Origin: Patescibacteria group bacterium
GTDB lineage: Bacteria > Patescibacteriota > Minisyncoccia > Phycocordibacterales > Zambryskibacteraceae
NCBI GenBank assembly: GCA_004322205.1
Contig: SCSN01000004.1
Location: 1 to 36,939 of the forward strand
Direction: 5' to 3'
Length of the DNA: 36,939 bases
Made by a program: the position numbers and the translations under genes. This document shows positions 6,724-15,721 of the stretch, piece by piece (the first letter of the stretch is position 1; each line of letters begins with the position of its first letter). The notes beneath the pieces are model-generated. The model was given only the letters and a program-made list of their open reading frames with translations. It was not told where the DNA came from and did no database searches.

Positions 6724-7860
6724 ATGACCGAGAAACGCGATATTATCAGGCTTGACCTGGTGGATGAGGATATCCGCCTGGTCATTGAAGAAGTTGTTCC
6801 CGAACTCCGCGAACCCCAGCAGCCGAAAGTTCTTGGCTTTTGGCAGGCCTTGAAGAAGTCGTGGCAGTTTTGGAACGATTTTGAAAGTAATGTCGCAGGA
6901 CCCGTCTCATTACTCGTCGCAGGACTCGTCGCAGGAGTCAGCGCAGTACTCGGCGCAGTACTCGGCGCAGGACTCGGCGCAGGACTCGTCGCAGGACTCG
7001 TCGCAGGACTCGTCGCAGGAGTCAGCGCAGTATTCGGCGCAGGACTCGGCGCAGGAGTCAGCGCAGTACTCGGCGCAGTACTCGGCGCAGGATTCGTCGC
7101 AGGATTCGTCGCAGGAGTCGTTGGCGGCGCAAGCGCCGCGGGTCTGGAGTTCGCTCTTGTTACCGGGCGCGCGCTTGTGCTGATGCGCCGATCAGCCCAA
7201 GAGGCCGCTAGGATCCCTGTCTCGCCGGCCCCGATACCCACCCTGGCCGAAGTCGAACGCCGCTTCATCTCTTATATGAGAAAAGAGGCGGGTGCTTGCG
7301 AAGGCGAGTTCGCTGGAGAATCCTCGTCTATTGAACGGCGAGCGGCGGAAATTCGGCGACAACTCAACGAGGCGAAAAAAGCCGAGGAGTATTTTCGGGC
7401 GAGGCGATCCGACGAGCCTGATGATACGAGGCTCGCCGCGGACTACGCCAAAGCCTGCCAGACAGTCAAGGATTTTGAGGCTGATCTTGCAGTGCTCAAG
7501 CGTACGCAGGAGGCGGCGCTCAAGCTCCTGCGCGAAGCCGACATTTTCCTGCCGCAAGAGGAGCGACGGGCCACCGACGAGGAATGGCGGATGCGCCTGT
7601 ATGAGCTCCGCGGCGAGGCTGATCGCGGTCCAGCCGTAACCCGCGAGGTGATCGCGGCCGCCGTGCGGCCGATCGCCGAGCGTCTTGTGCCGCTCGCTCA
7701 AGCGCGCGAACACGTTCGGCTCATGGCCACCGCCGCGCTCACCGGCCCAGGTGCCTTGAGCCGGCTCGAAGCTGAAGCTTCCTCGGCCGGCCGCACCTTG
7801 AGCCAGCTGGCTCGTATTAGTTCCGCGGCCAGCCGCCTTGCCGAGGAGGATGGAGAGTAA
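6724..7860 (+). CDS. Glycine-zipper repeat membrane protein
   Basis: This 378-residue protein is of unknown family. Residues 1-60 are soluble and acidic. Residues 66-133 are seventeen four-residue units of the type A-G/V-x-x (AGLV, AGVS, AVLG), giving a continuous small-residue GxxxG/AxxxA pattern long enough for about three tightly packed membrane helices. About 160 to 378 is a charged, Ala/Glu/Arg-rich helical region likely to form coiled coils (EIRRQLNEAKKAEEYF). The start ATG follows AAGGAAGGGG. The gene has a perfect promoter and a strong terminator, so it is a separate unit. The glycine-zipper pattern recalls pore-forming or oligomeric membrane proteins. Function is inferred only from composition. 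Confidence 0.75.
   Translation: MTEKRDIIRLDLVDEDIRLVIEEVVPELREPQQPKVLGFWQALKKSWQFWNDFESNVAGPVSLLVAGLVAGVSAVLGAVLGAGLGAGLVAGLVAGLVAGVSAVFGAGLGAGVSAVLGAVLGAGFVAGFVAGVVGGASAAGLEFALVTGRALVLMRRSAQEAARIPVSPAPIPTLAEVERRFISYMRKEAGACEGEFAGESSSIERRAAEIRRQLNEAKKAEEYFRARRSDEPDDTRLAADYAKACQTVKDFEADLAVLKRTQEAALKLLREADIFLPQEERRATDEEWRMRLYELRGEADRGPAVTREVIAAAVRPIAERLVPLAQAREHVRLMATAALTGPGALSRLEAEASSAGRTLSQLARISSAASRLAEEDGE
6919..7122 (+). repeat. 17 tandem 12-bp units encoding AGxx repeats
   Basis: The unit is GCAGGACTCGTC with variants (GCAGGAGTCAGC, GCAGTACTCGGC, GCAGGATTCGTC). The 204 bp hold exactly 17 units in register with codons, so gain or loss of a unit keeps the frame and changes membrane-span length by four residues. 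The lack of stops in other frames explains the long shadow ORFs here. Confidence 0.9.
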
Positions 7861-7873
7861 TTGTTCCTTAACC

Positions 7874-7920
7874 GGGCCCCGACAGTTTATCTGTCGGGGC
7901 CCGAACTCTTTTATTTTTAT
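7874..7920. terminator. Strong terminator between the repeat gene and uvrA
   Basis: GGGCCCCGACAG-tttat-CTGTCGGGGCCC is a perfect 12-bp stem, followed on the plus strand by ACTCTTTTATTTTTATT. The T-rich end overlaps the last codons of convergent uvrA. It may also serve the minus strand. Confidence 0.85.
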
Positions 7921-10601
7921 TGATTTTTCAGAACCTTTTTCAGGTAATTGCCTGTATGCGAGCCCGAGACACTGGCGATGTGCTCCGGCATGCCGGCGGC
8001 AACAATTTTTCCGCCGCCTTCCCCACCTTCCGGACCGATATCGATGACCCAGTCGCAGGATTTTATGAAATCCATATTGTGCTCAATCACTACAACAGTA
8101 TTGCCATGGTCAACAAGTCTCTGCAAAATTTCGATAAGCCTCTTCACATCATCGTAGTGGAGACCGATAGTCGGCTCATCCAAAAGATAAATAGTTTTCT
8201 GCAAATGCGGCCGATAGAGCTCGGAGGAAATCTTCACCCTCTGCGCTTCCCCGCCAGAGAGCGTAGTGGCAGACTGCCCAAGCTCCAAGTAGCCGAGGCC
8301 GACATCTTCCATTGTTTTAAGCCGATCATAGACAGCCGGGATGTCCTCAAAAAATTTCAGGGCTTCTTCGACAGTCATCCGCAAAACGTCGTAAATGCTC
8401 TTTTTCTTATATGTGATTTCAAGTGTCTCTTTCATGAAGCGTTTGCCGTTACAGACATCGCAGGGCACGTAAACGGCCGGGAGAAAATGCATTTCCACAG
8501 CAATCTCACCTTTTCCTTGACAGGCCTCGCAACGCCCGCCTTTAATGTTAAAAGAAAAGCGGTTTGCCTTCCAGCCGCGCGCCCGGGCCTCCGAGGTTTG
8601 CACAAAGAGTTCGCGGATAAAAGTGAACGCCCCCGTGTAGGTGGCAGGATTTGAACGCGGAGTTCTGCCGATGGGAGATTGGTCAATAAGGATCGCTCGT
8701 CCCAGATATTCAGTGCCGGAAAATTCTGTGCAGTTGTAAACATCGTTGGAGCGATACCGCCGCTCAAAACGCACTTGAAGATTCCGGTGGAGAATCTCAT
8801 ACATAAGTGACGACTTTCCCGATCCCGACACACCAGTAACGGCAATCAACCTGCCAAGCGGCACGTCAACATTCATATTTTTGATATTGAAAATATTGCC
8901 GCCGCGAATGGAAATTCGTCCCCGGTTCTCCGCTCGGCGCTTCTCCGGCAACGCAATTCTTTCCTCGTCCCGAAGATAAGACAAAGTTCGCGATCCAGAG
9001 GCATTTTTCTTGGAGGTGATGAGTTTTTCGAGCCAATCGGCAACAACGACATGCCCACCGTGCACACCGGCGCCCGGGCCGAGGTCAACAATGTAATCGG
9101 AGGAAAAAATCGTGTCCTCGTCATGTTCCACCACGATTATGGTATTACCAAGGTCGCGAAGATTCAGGAGTGTCTTAATCAGCCGATCGTTGTCACGAGC
9201 GTGAAGACCAATAGTCGGCTCGTCAAGAACATAGAGAGCTCCGACCAACCCCGAGCCGAGCTGGGAAGCGAGACGAATGCGTTGGGCTTCACCGCCAGAG
9301 AGAGTGTGAGCGCGGCGATCAAGAGAGAGATATTCAATGCCGACGTTAATCATAAACTGAAGGCGAGATTTGATCTCCCGAAGCACTACCTTTGAAATGC
9401 TTCTCTCGCGCGCTGTAAGCTTCAAATTTTCGAAAAACTTAAAACAATCTTTTATTGAGAGCGCGGAGATGTCAACAATATTTTTCCCTCGGTCTGCCGA
9501 AGCTTTATGCGAAGGCGACCCGCCCACAAGCACCTGGAGAGCTTCCGGCCGCAGCCGCACCCCCTTGCAGGCCGGACAGGTTTTACCCGCTCTCTGCCAA
9601 CCTTCATTCTCTTCATATTCCCATTCCAGTTCAACCTGACCCAGACCATGGCAGCGCTCACAAGCGCCGAAAGGGCTATTGAAAGAAAAAAGGCGAGGCT
9701 CAATTTCAGGAAAAGAAAAGCCGTCGTGCGGGCAGGCGAATTTTGACGACATCAGGAAGCTTTCAATCCCAGGTTTCGAGTTTTTAGTTTGTTTTGTGTC
9801 GCCAAAGGCGATGCGCACTAAGCCGTCCGACTCGTGAAGGGCACGCTCCAGCGATTCGGAGAGCCGCTCTTCCGAACTTTTCGGATCATTGACGAAATCA
9901 GTAAGACTGATTGAATCAACCAAAACATCAATTTCGTGCCGCTTGTACTTTGAGAGAATGATTTGCTCGCGAAGTTTTTTGCGAACGCCGTCAATAAGCA
10001 CTTCAGAATAGCCCTTGCCCAAGAGGTCGTAGAGAAGCTGGTAATACTCGCCTTTTCTACCGCGCACCACCGGCGCAAAAATTTCAATGTACTGCGGAAG
10101 TGTAATTTTTCCAACCACGTTAGAAGCAACTCGCGGAACGCGAGCGCGGCTTCGTACGTGGTCGAGAACAAAATTTTTAATCTCTTCGACCGAGAGTCTT
10201 TTAATTTCCCTGCCGCAGACAAGACAGTGAGGTCGGCCCATTCGCGCGAATAGTACACGCAGATAATCGTAGATTTCAGTAATAGTTGCCACCGTCGAGC
10301 GCGGATTGTTTGAGCGAGATTTCTGATCAATTGAAATTGCTGGAGAAAGACCCGTAATTTCATCGACATCGGGCTTTTGCATCTGGCGCAGGAATTGCCG
10401 AGCATAGGCAGAAAGCGACTCAACATAGCGCCGCTGACCCTCGGCAAAAATCGTGTCAAAAGCCAAAGAGGACTTGCCGGAGCCGGAAAGCCCCGTAAAA
10501 ACAATCATTTTGTTGCGCGGCATTTCAACCGTAATGTTTTTGAGGTTGTGCGTGCGTGCGCCTTTAACTATGAGTTTTTCTTCAGTTTCCTTTTTAGACA
10601 T
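7917..10601 (-). CDS. uvrA: Excinuclease ABC subunit A
   Basis: UvrA is the damage-recognition ATPase of nucleotide excision repair. Two ABC modules are visible. The first has Walker [10 protein letters not shown] (about 35), signature [12 protein letters not shown] and Walker [13 protein letters not shown]. The second has GVSGSGKSS (about 590), [12 protein letters not shown] and [12 protein letters not shown]. The C-terminal zinc module is intact (CEAC...CDVC). The first zinc module reads CPHD...CERC: the second cysteine of the first pair is Asp, with His beside it. At 894 residues it is slightly shorter than the usual ~940. The ATG follows GGGGTGAG. It lies downstream of uvrB, but the 242-bp gap with palindromes suggests a separate promoter. 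Confidence 0.96.
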   Translation of the reverse strand: MSKKETEEKLIVKGARTHNLKNITVEMPRNKMIVFTGLSGSGKSSLAFDTIFAEGQRRYVESLSAYARQFLRQMQKPDVDEITGLSPAISIDQKSRSNNPRSTVATITEIYDYLRVLFARMGRPHCLVCGREIKRLSVEEIKNFVLDHVRSRARVPRVASNVVGKITLPQYIEIFAPVVRGRKGEYYQLLYDLLGKGYSEVLIDGVRKKLREQIILSKYKRHEIDVLVDSISLTDFVNDPKSSEERLSESLERALHESDGLVRIAFGDTKQTKNSKPGIESFLMSSKFACPHDGFSFPEIEPRLFSFNSPFGACERCHGLGQVELEWEYEENEGWQRAGKTCPACKGVRLRPEALQVLVGGSPSHKASADRGKNIVDISALSIKDCFKFFENLKLTARERSISKVVLREIKSRLQFMINVGIEYLSLDRRAHTLSGGEAQRIRLASQLGSGLVGALYVLDEPTIGLHARDNDRLIKTLLNLRDLGNTIIVVEHDEDTIFSSDYIVDLGPGAGVHGGHVVVADWLEKLITSKKNASGSRTLSYLRDEERIALPEKRRAENRGRISIRGGNIFNIKNMNVDVPLGRLIAVTGVSGSGKSSLMYEILHRNLQVRFERRYRSNDVYNCTEFSGTEYLGRAILIDQSPIGRTPRSNPATYTGAFTFIRELFVQTSEARARGWKANRFSFNIKGGRCEACQGKGEIAVEMHFLPAVYVPCDVCNGKRFMKETLEITYKKKSIYDVLRMTVEEALKFFEDIPAVYDRLKTMEDVGLGYLELGQSATTLSGGEAQRVKISSELYRPHLQKTIYLLDEPTIGLHYDDVKRLIEILQRLVDHGNTVVVIEHNMDFIKSCDWVIDIGPEGGEGGGKIVAAGMPEHIASVSGSHTGNYLKKVLKNQ

Positions 10602-10680
10602 ACAGCCAACTCACCCCAGGTTTTGCCACAGGGTGCAATATAAGCACTCTATCAAATAAGATTGGCTAGAACAAGCACTC

Positions 10681-10708
10681 CTTAATATATCATATATGAT
10701 ACATTAAG
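10681..10708. promoter_or_regulatory. Near-perfect 28-bp AT-rich palindrome upstream of uvrA
   Basis: CTTAAT.TATCATATATGATA.ATTAAG differs from full dyad symmetry at one base pair. It lies about 80-105 bp upstream of the uvrA start. It fits an operator for a dimeric repressor or a cruciform. No LexA is visible in this window. Confidence 0.5.
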
Positions 10709-10792
10709 AATCTTAGAAAAAATTTGACAAGTAACTACTAGTATGATAGCGTATTATTGGAAGTAGCCGAATCCCGCGGCGGCAGCTGTTTC

Positions 10793-10827
10793 ATCCCAGT
10801 ACCACAAGCTTCGCTTGGCTACGGGAT
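10793..10827. repeat. Palindromic repeat family 1, copy 1
   Basis: ATCCCAGTACCACAAGC-ttc-GCTTGGCTACGGGAT forms an imperfect hairpin after the uvrB stop. The same core (CCCGTAG..CAGC / GCTG..TACTGGGAT) recurs at 29123-29153. It may also end uvrB transcription, though it has no clear T-tract. Confidence 0.55.
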
Positions 10828-10843
10828 TTCGTCCTCCTTTTTA

Positions 10844-12931
10844 CTAACTTTTCTCTATAGTTTTCAATTTTTCTTTAAGAGCCGCAATTTCATCTCTTAG
10901 AATAGCTGCGGACTCAAAATCCAAAATTTTTACCGCAGCGTTCATTTGCAGTTCTTTTTGGCGGATAAGTTTGCGCGGGTTTTTTTTGAATAAGTACTCT
11001 TCAAGAGCAAGCTCATGCTCGACTGCCCTCTTGTGTTCGCGATTAAGTTCTTGAGTGATGTCTTTGATTTTTTTGACAATGGTTTGTGGTGTAATGCCGT
11101 GTTTTTCGTTATAGGCAATCTGAAGGGCACGCCGCCGGTTTGTCTCATCGACAGCGCGCTCGATTGAACCGGTGACACTGTCGGCGTAGAGAACCACTCT
11201 ACCTTCTACGTTTCTGGCGGCGCGCCCGATAATCTGAATAAGCGAAGTTTCGCTCCGCAAAAACCCCTCTTTGTCGGCGTCAAGAATTCCGATGAAAGTA
11301 ACCTCCGGCAAATCAAGTCCCTCCCGCAGAAGGTTGACGCCAACCAAAACATCGAACTCCCCTTTTCGAAACGTTGTCAAAATCTCTATGCGCTCAAGGG
11401 TCTGAATATCACTGTGAAGATACCGTGCTTTAATCTTTTTTTCTTTTAGAAACTCTGTCAGATCTTCGGCCATCTTTTTGGTAAGTGTAGTAGCTATAAC
11501 TCTTCCTCTCTTTTGAATAACTTTTTCCGCTTCAGCAATAAAGTCATAGATTTGTCCGCCGTATTTGTTTGGCGACCGGACCGCCGACTTGGCGGTTCGG
11601 TCGCCAAGTCCGCTTCTCCTACCTGCTTGGATTGGGTGCACCAAAACTTCCGGATCAACCAGCCCCGTCGGGCGGATAACTTGCTCCACCACTTGCCCGC
11701 TGACTTGCCGTTCATATTCCGCCGGTGTGGCTGATGTAAAAATAATTTGGCCTACGCGCTCGTTGAATTCATCAAACTTGAGAGGGCGATTGTCTTTAGC
11801 GCTCGGCAACCGAAAACCATGCTCGATAAGAGTCTCTTTTCGGGAGCGGTCTCCTTCGTACATTCCCCGAATTTGAGGAACTGTCACATGCGATTCATCA
11901 ATAATGGTGAGAAAATCCGGCTCGCCGCTTATGGCGTGCGGGAAATAAGAAAGCAGAGTATCAGGGGGCTCGCCGGCCGCCTTGCCCGAGAGGTGGCGCG
12001 AATAATTCTCAATACCATTGCAATAGCCGATTTCGCGAATCAAAGCCAAGTCATAATTCGTCCGACGCTTCAGCCTCTCTGCTTCCAGCAACTTGCCCTG
12101 CTCTTTTAATTCCTCCAACCGTCTTTCCAATTCCGCCTTTATATCTCGCAAAGCTCTCTCAAGCTCGCTCGGAGCAGTGATGAAGTGTTTAGCGGGGAAA
12201 AGAAAGAGAACATCAATGCTGTCTTTGAGAATAACACGCGAGACCGCGTCAATTTTCTGAATGGAGCTCACCGCGTCGTGAGCCGCCTCAAGCCGATATA
12301 TTACCCGCTCGGAGACAGGCATAATTTCGACAATATTGCCGATTGCGCGGAACTGCCCCGGAGTGAGGTCTGCATTGGTGCGCTCGAAGTGAATATCAAC
12401 AAGCTTGCGGATAAAGTCCGCCCGGGAAAACTTGTCGCCGCGAGCAATTTTTAGATTGACTCTCTCATACTCGACAGGACTTCCTAAACCGTATATGCAG
12501 GAAACTGAAGCGACTACGATCACATCTTTACGAGTCAAAAGAGCCTGGGTTGAAGCGTGCCGTAAACGTTCGATTTCTTCATTGATCTGTGCTTCTTTTT
12601 CAATATATGTGTCAGTTATCGGCATATATGCCTCCGGCTGATAGTAGTCGTAGTATGAAACAAAGTAGTGAACAGCATTGTTAGGGAAAAATTCTTTGTA
12701 CTCTTGAGCAAGTTGGGCAGCAAGAGTCTTGTTGTGTGCAATAACAAGAGTGGGCTTTTGAACCGCCTCAATAACATTCGCAACTGTAAATGTTTTTCCT
12801 GAGCCAGTCACACCTAAAAGAGTCTGGTGGGTTAGATCTTTCTCAAGCCCATCCACCAATTCCTTAATTGCATTTGGCTGGTCCCCCGCCGGAGCAAACT
12901 CACTTTTGATTTTAAATTTTTTCTTATTCAC
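10844..12931 (-). CDS. uvrB: Excinuclease ABC subunit B
   Basis: UvrB is the helicase-like loader that receives damage from UvrA and recruits UvrC. Motifs include Walker A GVTGSGKT (about 40), the damage-probing beta-hairpin with YYDYYQPEAY, Walker B IDESH, motif VI QIIGRAARN, and a C-terminal UVR helix pair (LDFESAAILRDEIAALKEKL) for UvrC contact. At 695 residues it is full length. A lineage-specific insertion of about 20 residues (around GDRTAKSAVRSPN), between PEVLVHPIQ and GGQIYDF, is encoded by a 35-bp palindrome. The ATG overlaps the end of tgt by 8 bp, so translation is probably coupled in the FKBP-tgt-uvrB operon. Confidence 0.97.
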   Translation of the reverse strand: MNKKKFKIKSEFAPAGDQPNAIKELVDGLEKDLTHQTLLGVTGSGKTFTVANVIEAVQKPTLVIAHNKTLAAQLAQEYKEFFPNNAVHYFVSYYDYYQPEAYMPITDTYIEKEAQINEEIERLRHASTQALLTRKDVIVVASVSCIYGLGSPVEYERVNLKIARGDKFSRADFIRKLVDIHFERTNADLTPGQFRAIGNIVEIMPVSERVIYRLEAAHDAVSSIQKIDAVSRVILKDSIDVLFLFPAKHFITAPSELERALRDIKAELERRLEELKEQGKLLEAERLKRRTNYDLALIREIGYCNGIENYSRHLSGKAAGEPPDTLLSYFPHAISGEPDFLTIIDESHVTVPQIRGMYEGDRSRKETLIEHGFRLPSAKDNRPLKFDEFNERVGQIIFTSATPAEYERQVSGQVVEQVIRPTGLVDPEVLVHPIQAGRRSGLGDRTAKSAVRSPNKYGGQIYDFIAEAEKVIQKRGRVIATTLTKKMAEDLTEFLKEKKIKARYLHSDIQTLERIEILTTFRKGEFDVLVGVNLLREGLDLPEVTFIGILDADKEGFLRSETSLIQIIGRAARNVEGRVVLYADSVTGSIERAVDETNRRRALQIAYNEKHGITPQTIVKKIKDITQELNREHKRAVEHELALEEYLFKKNPRKLIRQKELQMNAAVKILDFESAAILRDEIAALKEKLKTIEKS
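11571..11605. repeat. Palindrome inserted in frame in uvrB
   Basis: GGCGACCGGACCGCC-gactt-GGCGGTTCGGTCGCC has 15-bp arms with one mismatch. It falls exactly on the extra residues GDRTAKSAVRSP of UvrB, which family members normally lack. Confidence 0.8.
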
Positions 12932-14207
12932 GTACGTAATTCTTCAAAAAATCTTCTCGAAAGTCAAAAAAGTTGTCTTCCAGAATTACCTGCCTCATCT
13001 TACCCACCAAATGAAGAATGAAAAAGAGATTATGAATGGTCGCCAGCGTTCCGGCAAGCATTTCTTTACCGCGAAAAAGATGCGATAGATAGCTTCTGGT
13101 GTAATTCTTACAGGTATAGCACTCACACCCGGATTCAATGGGAGAAAAATCTTTTGTAAACTGTGCGTTGGTGATATTTATCTTCCCTTGCGCTGTATAG
13201 AGTGTGCCGTTGCGAGCATTGCGCGTTGGGGCGACACAGTCAAAAAGATCGACCCCGTTTAGAACTCCCGTAAACAAATCTTCAGGCTCCCCTATCCCAA
13301 GCAAATGACGAGGCTTGTCTTCCGGCAAAATTTCATTGACCCATTTGACCGCATTTGACATATCTTCTTTAGCAAACGAACCGCCAATGCCAAATCCGTC
13401 AAAATTCATTCCAGATATTATCGTTGCACTCTTTTTCCGTAAATCCTCGTGTCGTCCTCCCTGCACAATTCCAAAGAGCGCTGGCACATCTATTCGCTTA
13501 TTCGCGCGAATTAGAGAACGGTGATGTTCAAGTGAGCGCAATGCCCAGCGGTGGGTTCTCTCAAGCGCTTCCCGCTGATAACGCAAGTCTTCGGCAGGAG
13601 ATGTGCATTCATCAAAGGCAAAAATGATGTCGGCGCCGAAATTGTGCTGAATCTCAATGGATTTCTCCGGAGTGATGAAGTGGACCGAACCATCCAAATG
13701 AGATTTAAATGAAACTCCATCTTCGCCTATTTTTGCCAAGCGCGGCAGGAGAGCTTCATCGGCGCGTTCGAGAAAGGGTGGGTTTGGGTCAGCTTGAGAA
13801 ACAACCTTTGAAAGTTCCTTGCCTAAATCAGACTTGCTTGGCAAATCTGATCGGCCAAACTGTCCTATTTTGGAGAGTTTTAGACCATAAGCCGCCCCGA
13901 GAGAAAAAACTTGAAAGCCGCCGGAGTCGGCCATGATCGGCCCTTCCCAATTCATGAATTTATGCAATCCTCCGGCGTCCCGAATAAGCTCGTCGCCTGG
14001 CTGAAGATAAAGGTGATAAGTATTGACAAGCAATGCTTGCGCTCCAGTATTTTTCACTTGCTCCGGTGTAAGTGATTTGATCGTAGCCTTAGTGCCAACT
14101 GGAATAAAAGCTGGAGTATTAATTTTGCCGTGTGCAGTAAGAATAGATCCGGCGCGCGTAAGCGCGCCGGCAACTTTCTTCTCAATGCGAAAAGAGAGAG
14201 GCTGCAT
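12924..14207 (-). CDS. tgt: tRNA-guanine transglycosylase
   Basis: Tgt exchanges guanine for a queuosine precursor at the wobble position of tRNAs with GUN anticodons. Seen are the substrate-binding Asp loop MADSGGFQVFSLG, LFGIVQGG, the catalytic Asp in VDLFDCVAPTRNARNG, and the zinc site CECYTCKNYTRSYLSHL...TIHN. The protein has 427 residues against about 375 in E. coli. The excess sits after FSLGAAYGLKLSKI and before EDGVSFKSHLDGS, and part of it is encoded by a 25-bp palindrome. No queuosine-synthesis genes are in the window, so the base may be salvaged. It lies 26 bp downstream of the FKBP gene and overlaps uvrB. Confidence 0.95.
   Translation of the reverse strand: MQPLSFRIEKKVAGALTRAGSILTAHGKINTPAFIPVGTKATIKSLTPEQVKNTGAQALLVNTYHLYLQPGDELIRDAGGLHKFMNWEGPIMADSGGFQVFSLGAAYGLKLSKIGQFGRSDLPSKSDLGKELSKVVSQADPNPPFLERADEALLPRLAKIGEDGVSFKSHLDGSVHFITPEKSIEIQHNFGADIIFAFDECTSPAEDLRYQREALERTHRWALRSLEHHRSLIRANKRIDVPALFGIVQGGRHEDLRKKSATIISGMNFDGFGIGGSFAKEDMSNAVKWVNEILPEDKPRHLLGIGEPEDLFTGVLNGVDLFDCVAPTRNARNGTLYTAQGKINITNAQFTKDFSPIESGCECYTCKNYTRSYLSHLFRGKEMLAGTLATIHNLFFILHLVGKMRQVILEDNFFDFREDFLKNYVRE
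13827..13851. repeat. Palindrome inserted in frame in tgt
   Basis: ATCAGACTTGC-ttg-GCAAATCTGAT has 11-bp arms with one mismatch. It encodes part of SDLPSKSDL within the extra segment of Tgt. Confidence 0.6.
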
Positions 14208-14233
14208 GAGAGATTACAGCCGCAAGACAAAAA

Positions 14234-14725
14234 TTACTGCGGCCTCCGGACGTCGAGCAACTCCACCTCAAAGACAAGAGTTGAGTTAGCAGGAATAGGG
14301 CCGGCGACGACGTTACCGTAGCCGAGTGACGGAGGAATGGTAATCCGTCGCTTGCCGCCCACCTTCATGCCAAGCACGCCGCGGTCAAAGCCCGGGATGA
14401 CTTGACCGCTGTCGAGAATAAATTGAAACGGCTGTCCGCGAACTCTAGAGCTGTCAAAAATCTGCCCATTCGTAAGCATGCCGACATAGTGAATCGTCAC
14501 AAGACTGCCGCGGAGTGCTTCTTGGCCGCTGCCAAGCGAGAGCTCATCAACGCGAAATTGGGAGTCATTAAACGAGACGGCGGTTTCAGCTCCACCGCCG
14601 AGCGCCGGAGCTTGAGCACGAATTCCACCAAAGAGCTGAGCAAAGGAGTCACCGAAAAAGAAAAAAGCAACGGCAACAAGACCGACGGCAAGAGCGATCC
14701 ACTGGATCATGTGTTTTGTTTGCAT
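14234..14725 (-). CDS. Membrane-anchored FKBP-type peptidyl-prolyl isomerase
   Basis: The enzyme speeds cis-trans isomerisation at proline and here probably works outside the membrane. Residues 7-27 form a single hydrophobic anchor (MIQWIALAVGLVAVAFFFF). A linker follows, then a complete FKBP domain (about 75-163) with VTIHYVGMLTNGQIFDSS, FILDSGQVIPGFDRGVLGM, GGKRRITIPPSLGYG and a closing LVFEVELLDV. The active-site residues Tyr, Phe, Asp and the VIPGFD turn are present. It is the first gene of the FKBP-tgt-uvrB unit. A TATAAT lies about 28 nt upstream, within the arm of an inverted repeat, and no strong ribosome binding site is seen. Confidence 0.9.
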   Translation of the reverse strand: MQTKHMIQWIALAVGLVAVAFFFFGDSFAQLFGGIRAQAPALGGGAETAVSFNDSQFRVDELSLGSGQEALRGSLVTIHYVGMLTNGQIFDSSRVRGQPFQFILDSGQVIPGFDRGVLGMKVGGKRRITIPPSLGYGNVVAGPIPANSTLVFEVELLDVRRPQ

Positions 14726-14754
14726 ATGTTACATGTTAACCCGTATGCATTTAT

Positions 14755-14865
14755 TATACCCCATGAGATATTATAAATCACTCGTCATGCAACCTCTTCA
14801 GGTATCGCCTAACTACACATCTAGTGCATATATTGTACTATCTCACTGTTATCTCACGGGGTATA
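14755..14865. repeat. Inverted repeat between the FKBP and LOG genes
   Basis: TATACCCCATGAGATA (14755-14770) and TATCTCACGGGGTATA (14850-14865) are 16-bp arms with one mismatch, 79 bp apart, between two divergent genes. The left arm abuts the FKBP -10. It may be a paired operator or a small terminal-inverted-repeat element. The rest of the gap shows no gene. Confidence 0.55.
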
Positions 14866-14931
14866 CGCCAGATGGGAGACTAAGGAAAGGAAAATTGCAA
14901 AAGTGTTTTATTGGTTTAATATATGTGCTAT

Positions 14932-15678
14932 ATGACTGACGACGAACATTGTGCCCGGGTCAATTTACCCGAAAAACAGCTTCATAGAGTCCCTCTCTCG
15001 CACGCCGAAATGCACCGTGCAACACAAGAGCGGATTTACGAAATTTCCCGCGAATTCGAACAGGGCTTCAAATTTCTAGAGCGGTTTCCAAAGTCGGTAA
15101 CATTTTTCGGATCAACTAGGGTCTCGGATGGTCACCCAGACTATGATCACGCTCGGCTTCTCGCCGGGAGAATTACCCGCGAACTCGGCTATTCAGTGGT
15201 AACGGGCGGCGGTCCCGGCATCATGGAGGCGGCCAATCGCGGTGCCAAGGAAACCGGCGGGCACTCTGTCGGCCTAACTATCCGTCTGCCCAAGGAGCAG
15301 GTGATGAACGACTATCTCACCGAACACGTTGATTTTTACTATTTCTTCAGCCGAAAAGTCTGCCTCGCCTATTCGGCAGAAGCTTTTCTGTTTTTCCCGG
15401 GCGGCCTCGGCACCCTTGACGAATGTCTCGAAAATATCACCCTACTCCAGACTCACAAAATCCCGTCCGTACCTGTTATTCTTGTTGGCGATGGTTATTG
15501 GGAAAATTTCCGCGAGTTTTTGCGGAAGAATCTTCTCGAGCGCAGGACAATCGATCCGGAAGATCTCGAACTCTTCACTATCGAGAATGATGATGAAAAA
15601 ATTCTCTCTATCATCAAGTCGGCACCAGTGAAAGAGTTCGTCCCCTACAAAGGTCTGCGGGTCAATCCTATTGAATAA
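14932..15678 (+). CDS. LOG-family protein (putative cytokinin riboside phosphohydrolase type)
   Basis: The family hydrolyses nucleoside 5'-monophosphates (LONELY GUY type) and was long mis-annotated as lysine decarboxylase. The diagnostic motifs are GGGPGIMEAANRGA and PGGLGTLDECLE, flanked by a Rossmann-like VTFFGSTR start. An N-terminal extension of about 50 residues precedes the core. I prefer the ATG at 14932 (MTDDEHC) to 14923. TTGCAA-16-TAATAT (14895-14922) would start transcription at about 14929, so the mRNA would be almost leaderless, and no ribosome binding site is present. In CPR the natural substrate is unknown; MiaA is encoded elsewhere in this window, but the link is only suggestive. 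Confidence 0.85.
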   Translation: MTDDEHCARVNLPEKQLHRVPLSHAEMHRATQERIYEISREFEQGFKFLERFPKSVTFFGSTRVSDGHPDYDHARLLAGRITRELGYSVVTGGGPGIMEAANRGAKETGGHSVGLTIRLPKEQVMNDYLTEHVDFYYFFSRKVCLAYSAEAFLFFPGGLGTLDECLENITLLQTHKIPSVPVILVGDGYWENFREFLRKNLLERRTIDPEDLELFTIENDDEKILSIIKSAPVKEFVPYKGLRVNPIE

Positions 15679-15721
15679 GACTTGGGAGCTTAGCTTCCAA
15701 GTTCCAACAAGCTTTTTTAAT

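Noticed and set aside
6919-7122. CRISPR-like array
   Set aside because: Units are contiguous, 12 bp, without spacers, and lie in a coding frame.
6582-7268. Long minus-strand ORF and plus-frame Ser/Gln ORF over the 12-bp repeat
   Set aside because: The repeat simply lacks stops in several frames. Only the frame of the 378-aa gene has promoter, SD and terminator.
10724-10747. Plus-strand promoter TTGACA...TATGAT near uvrA
   Set aside because: The spacing is only 12 bp and no plus-strand gene follows.
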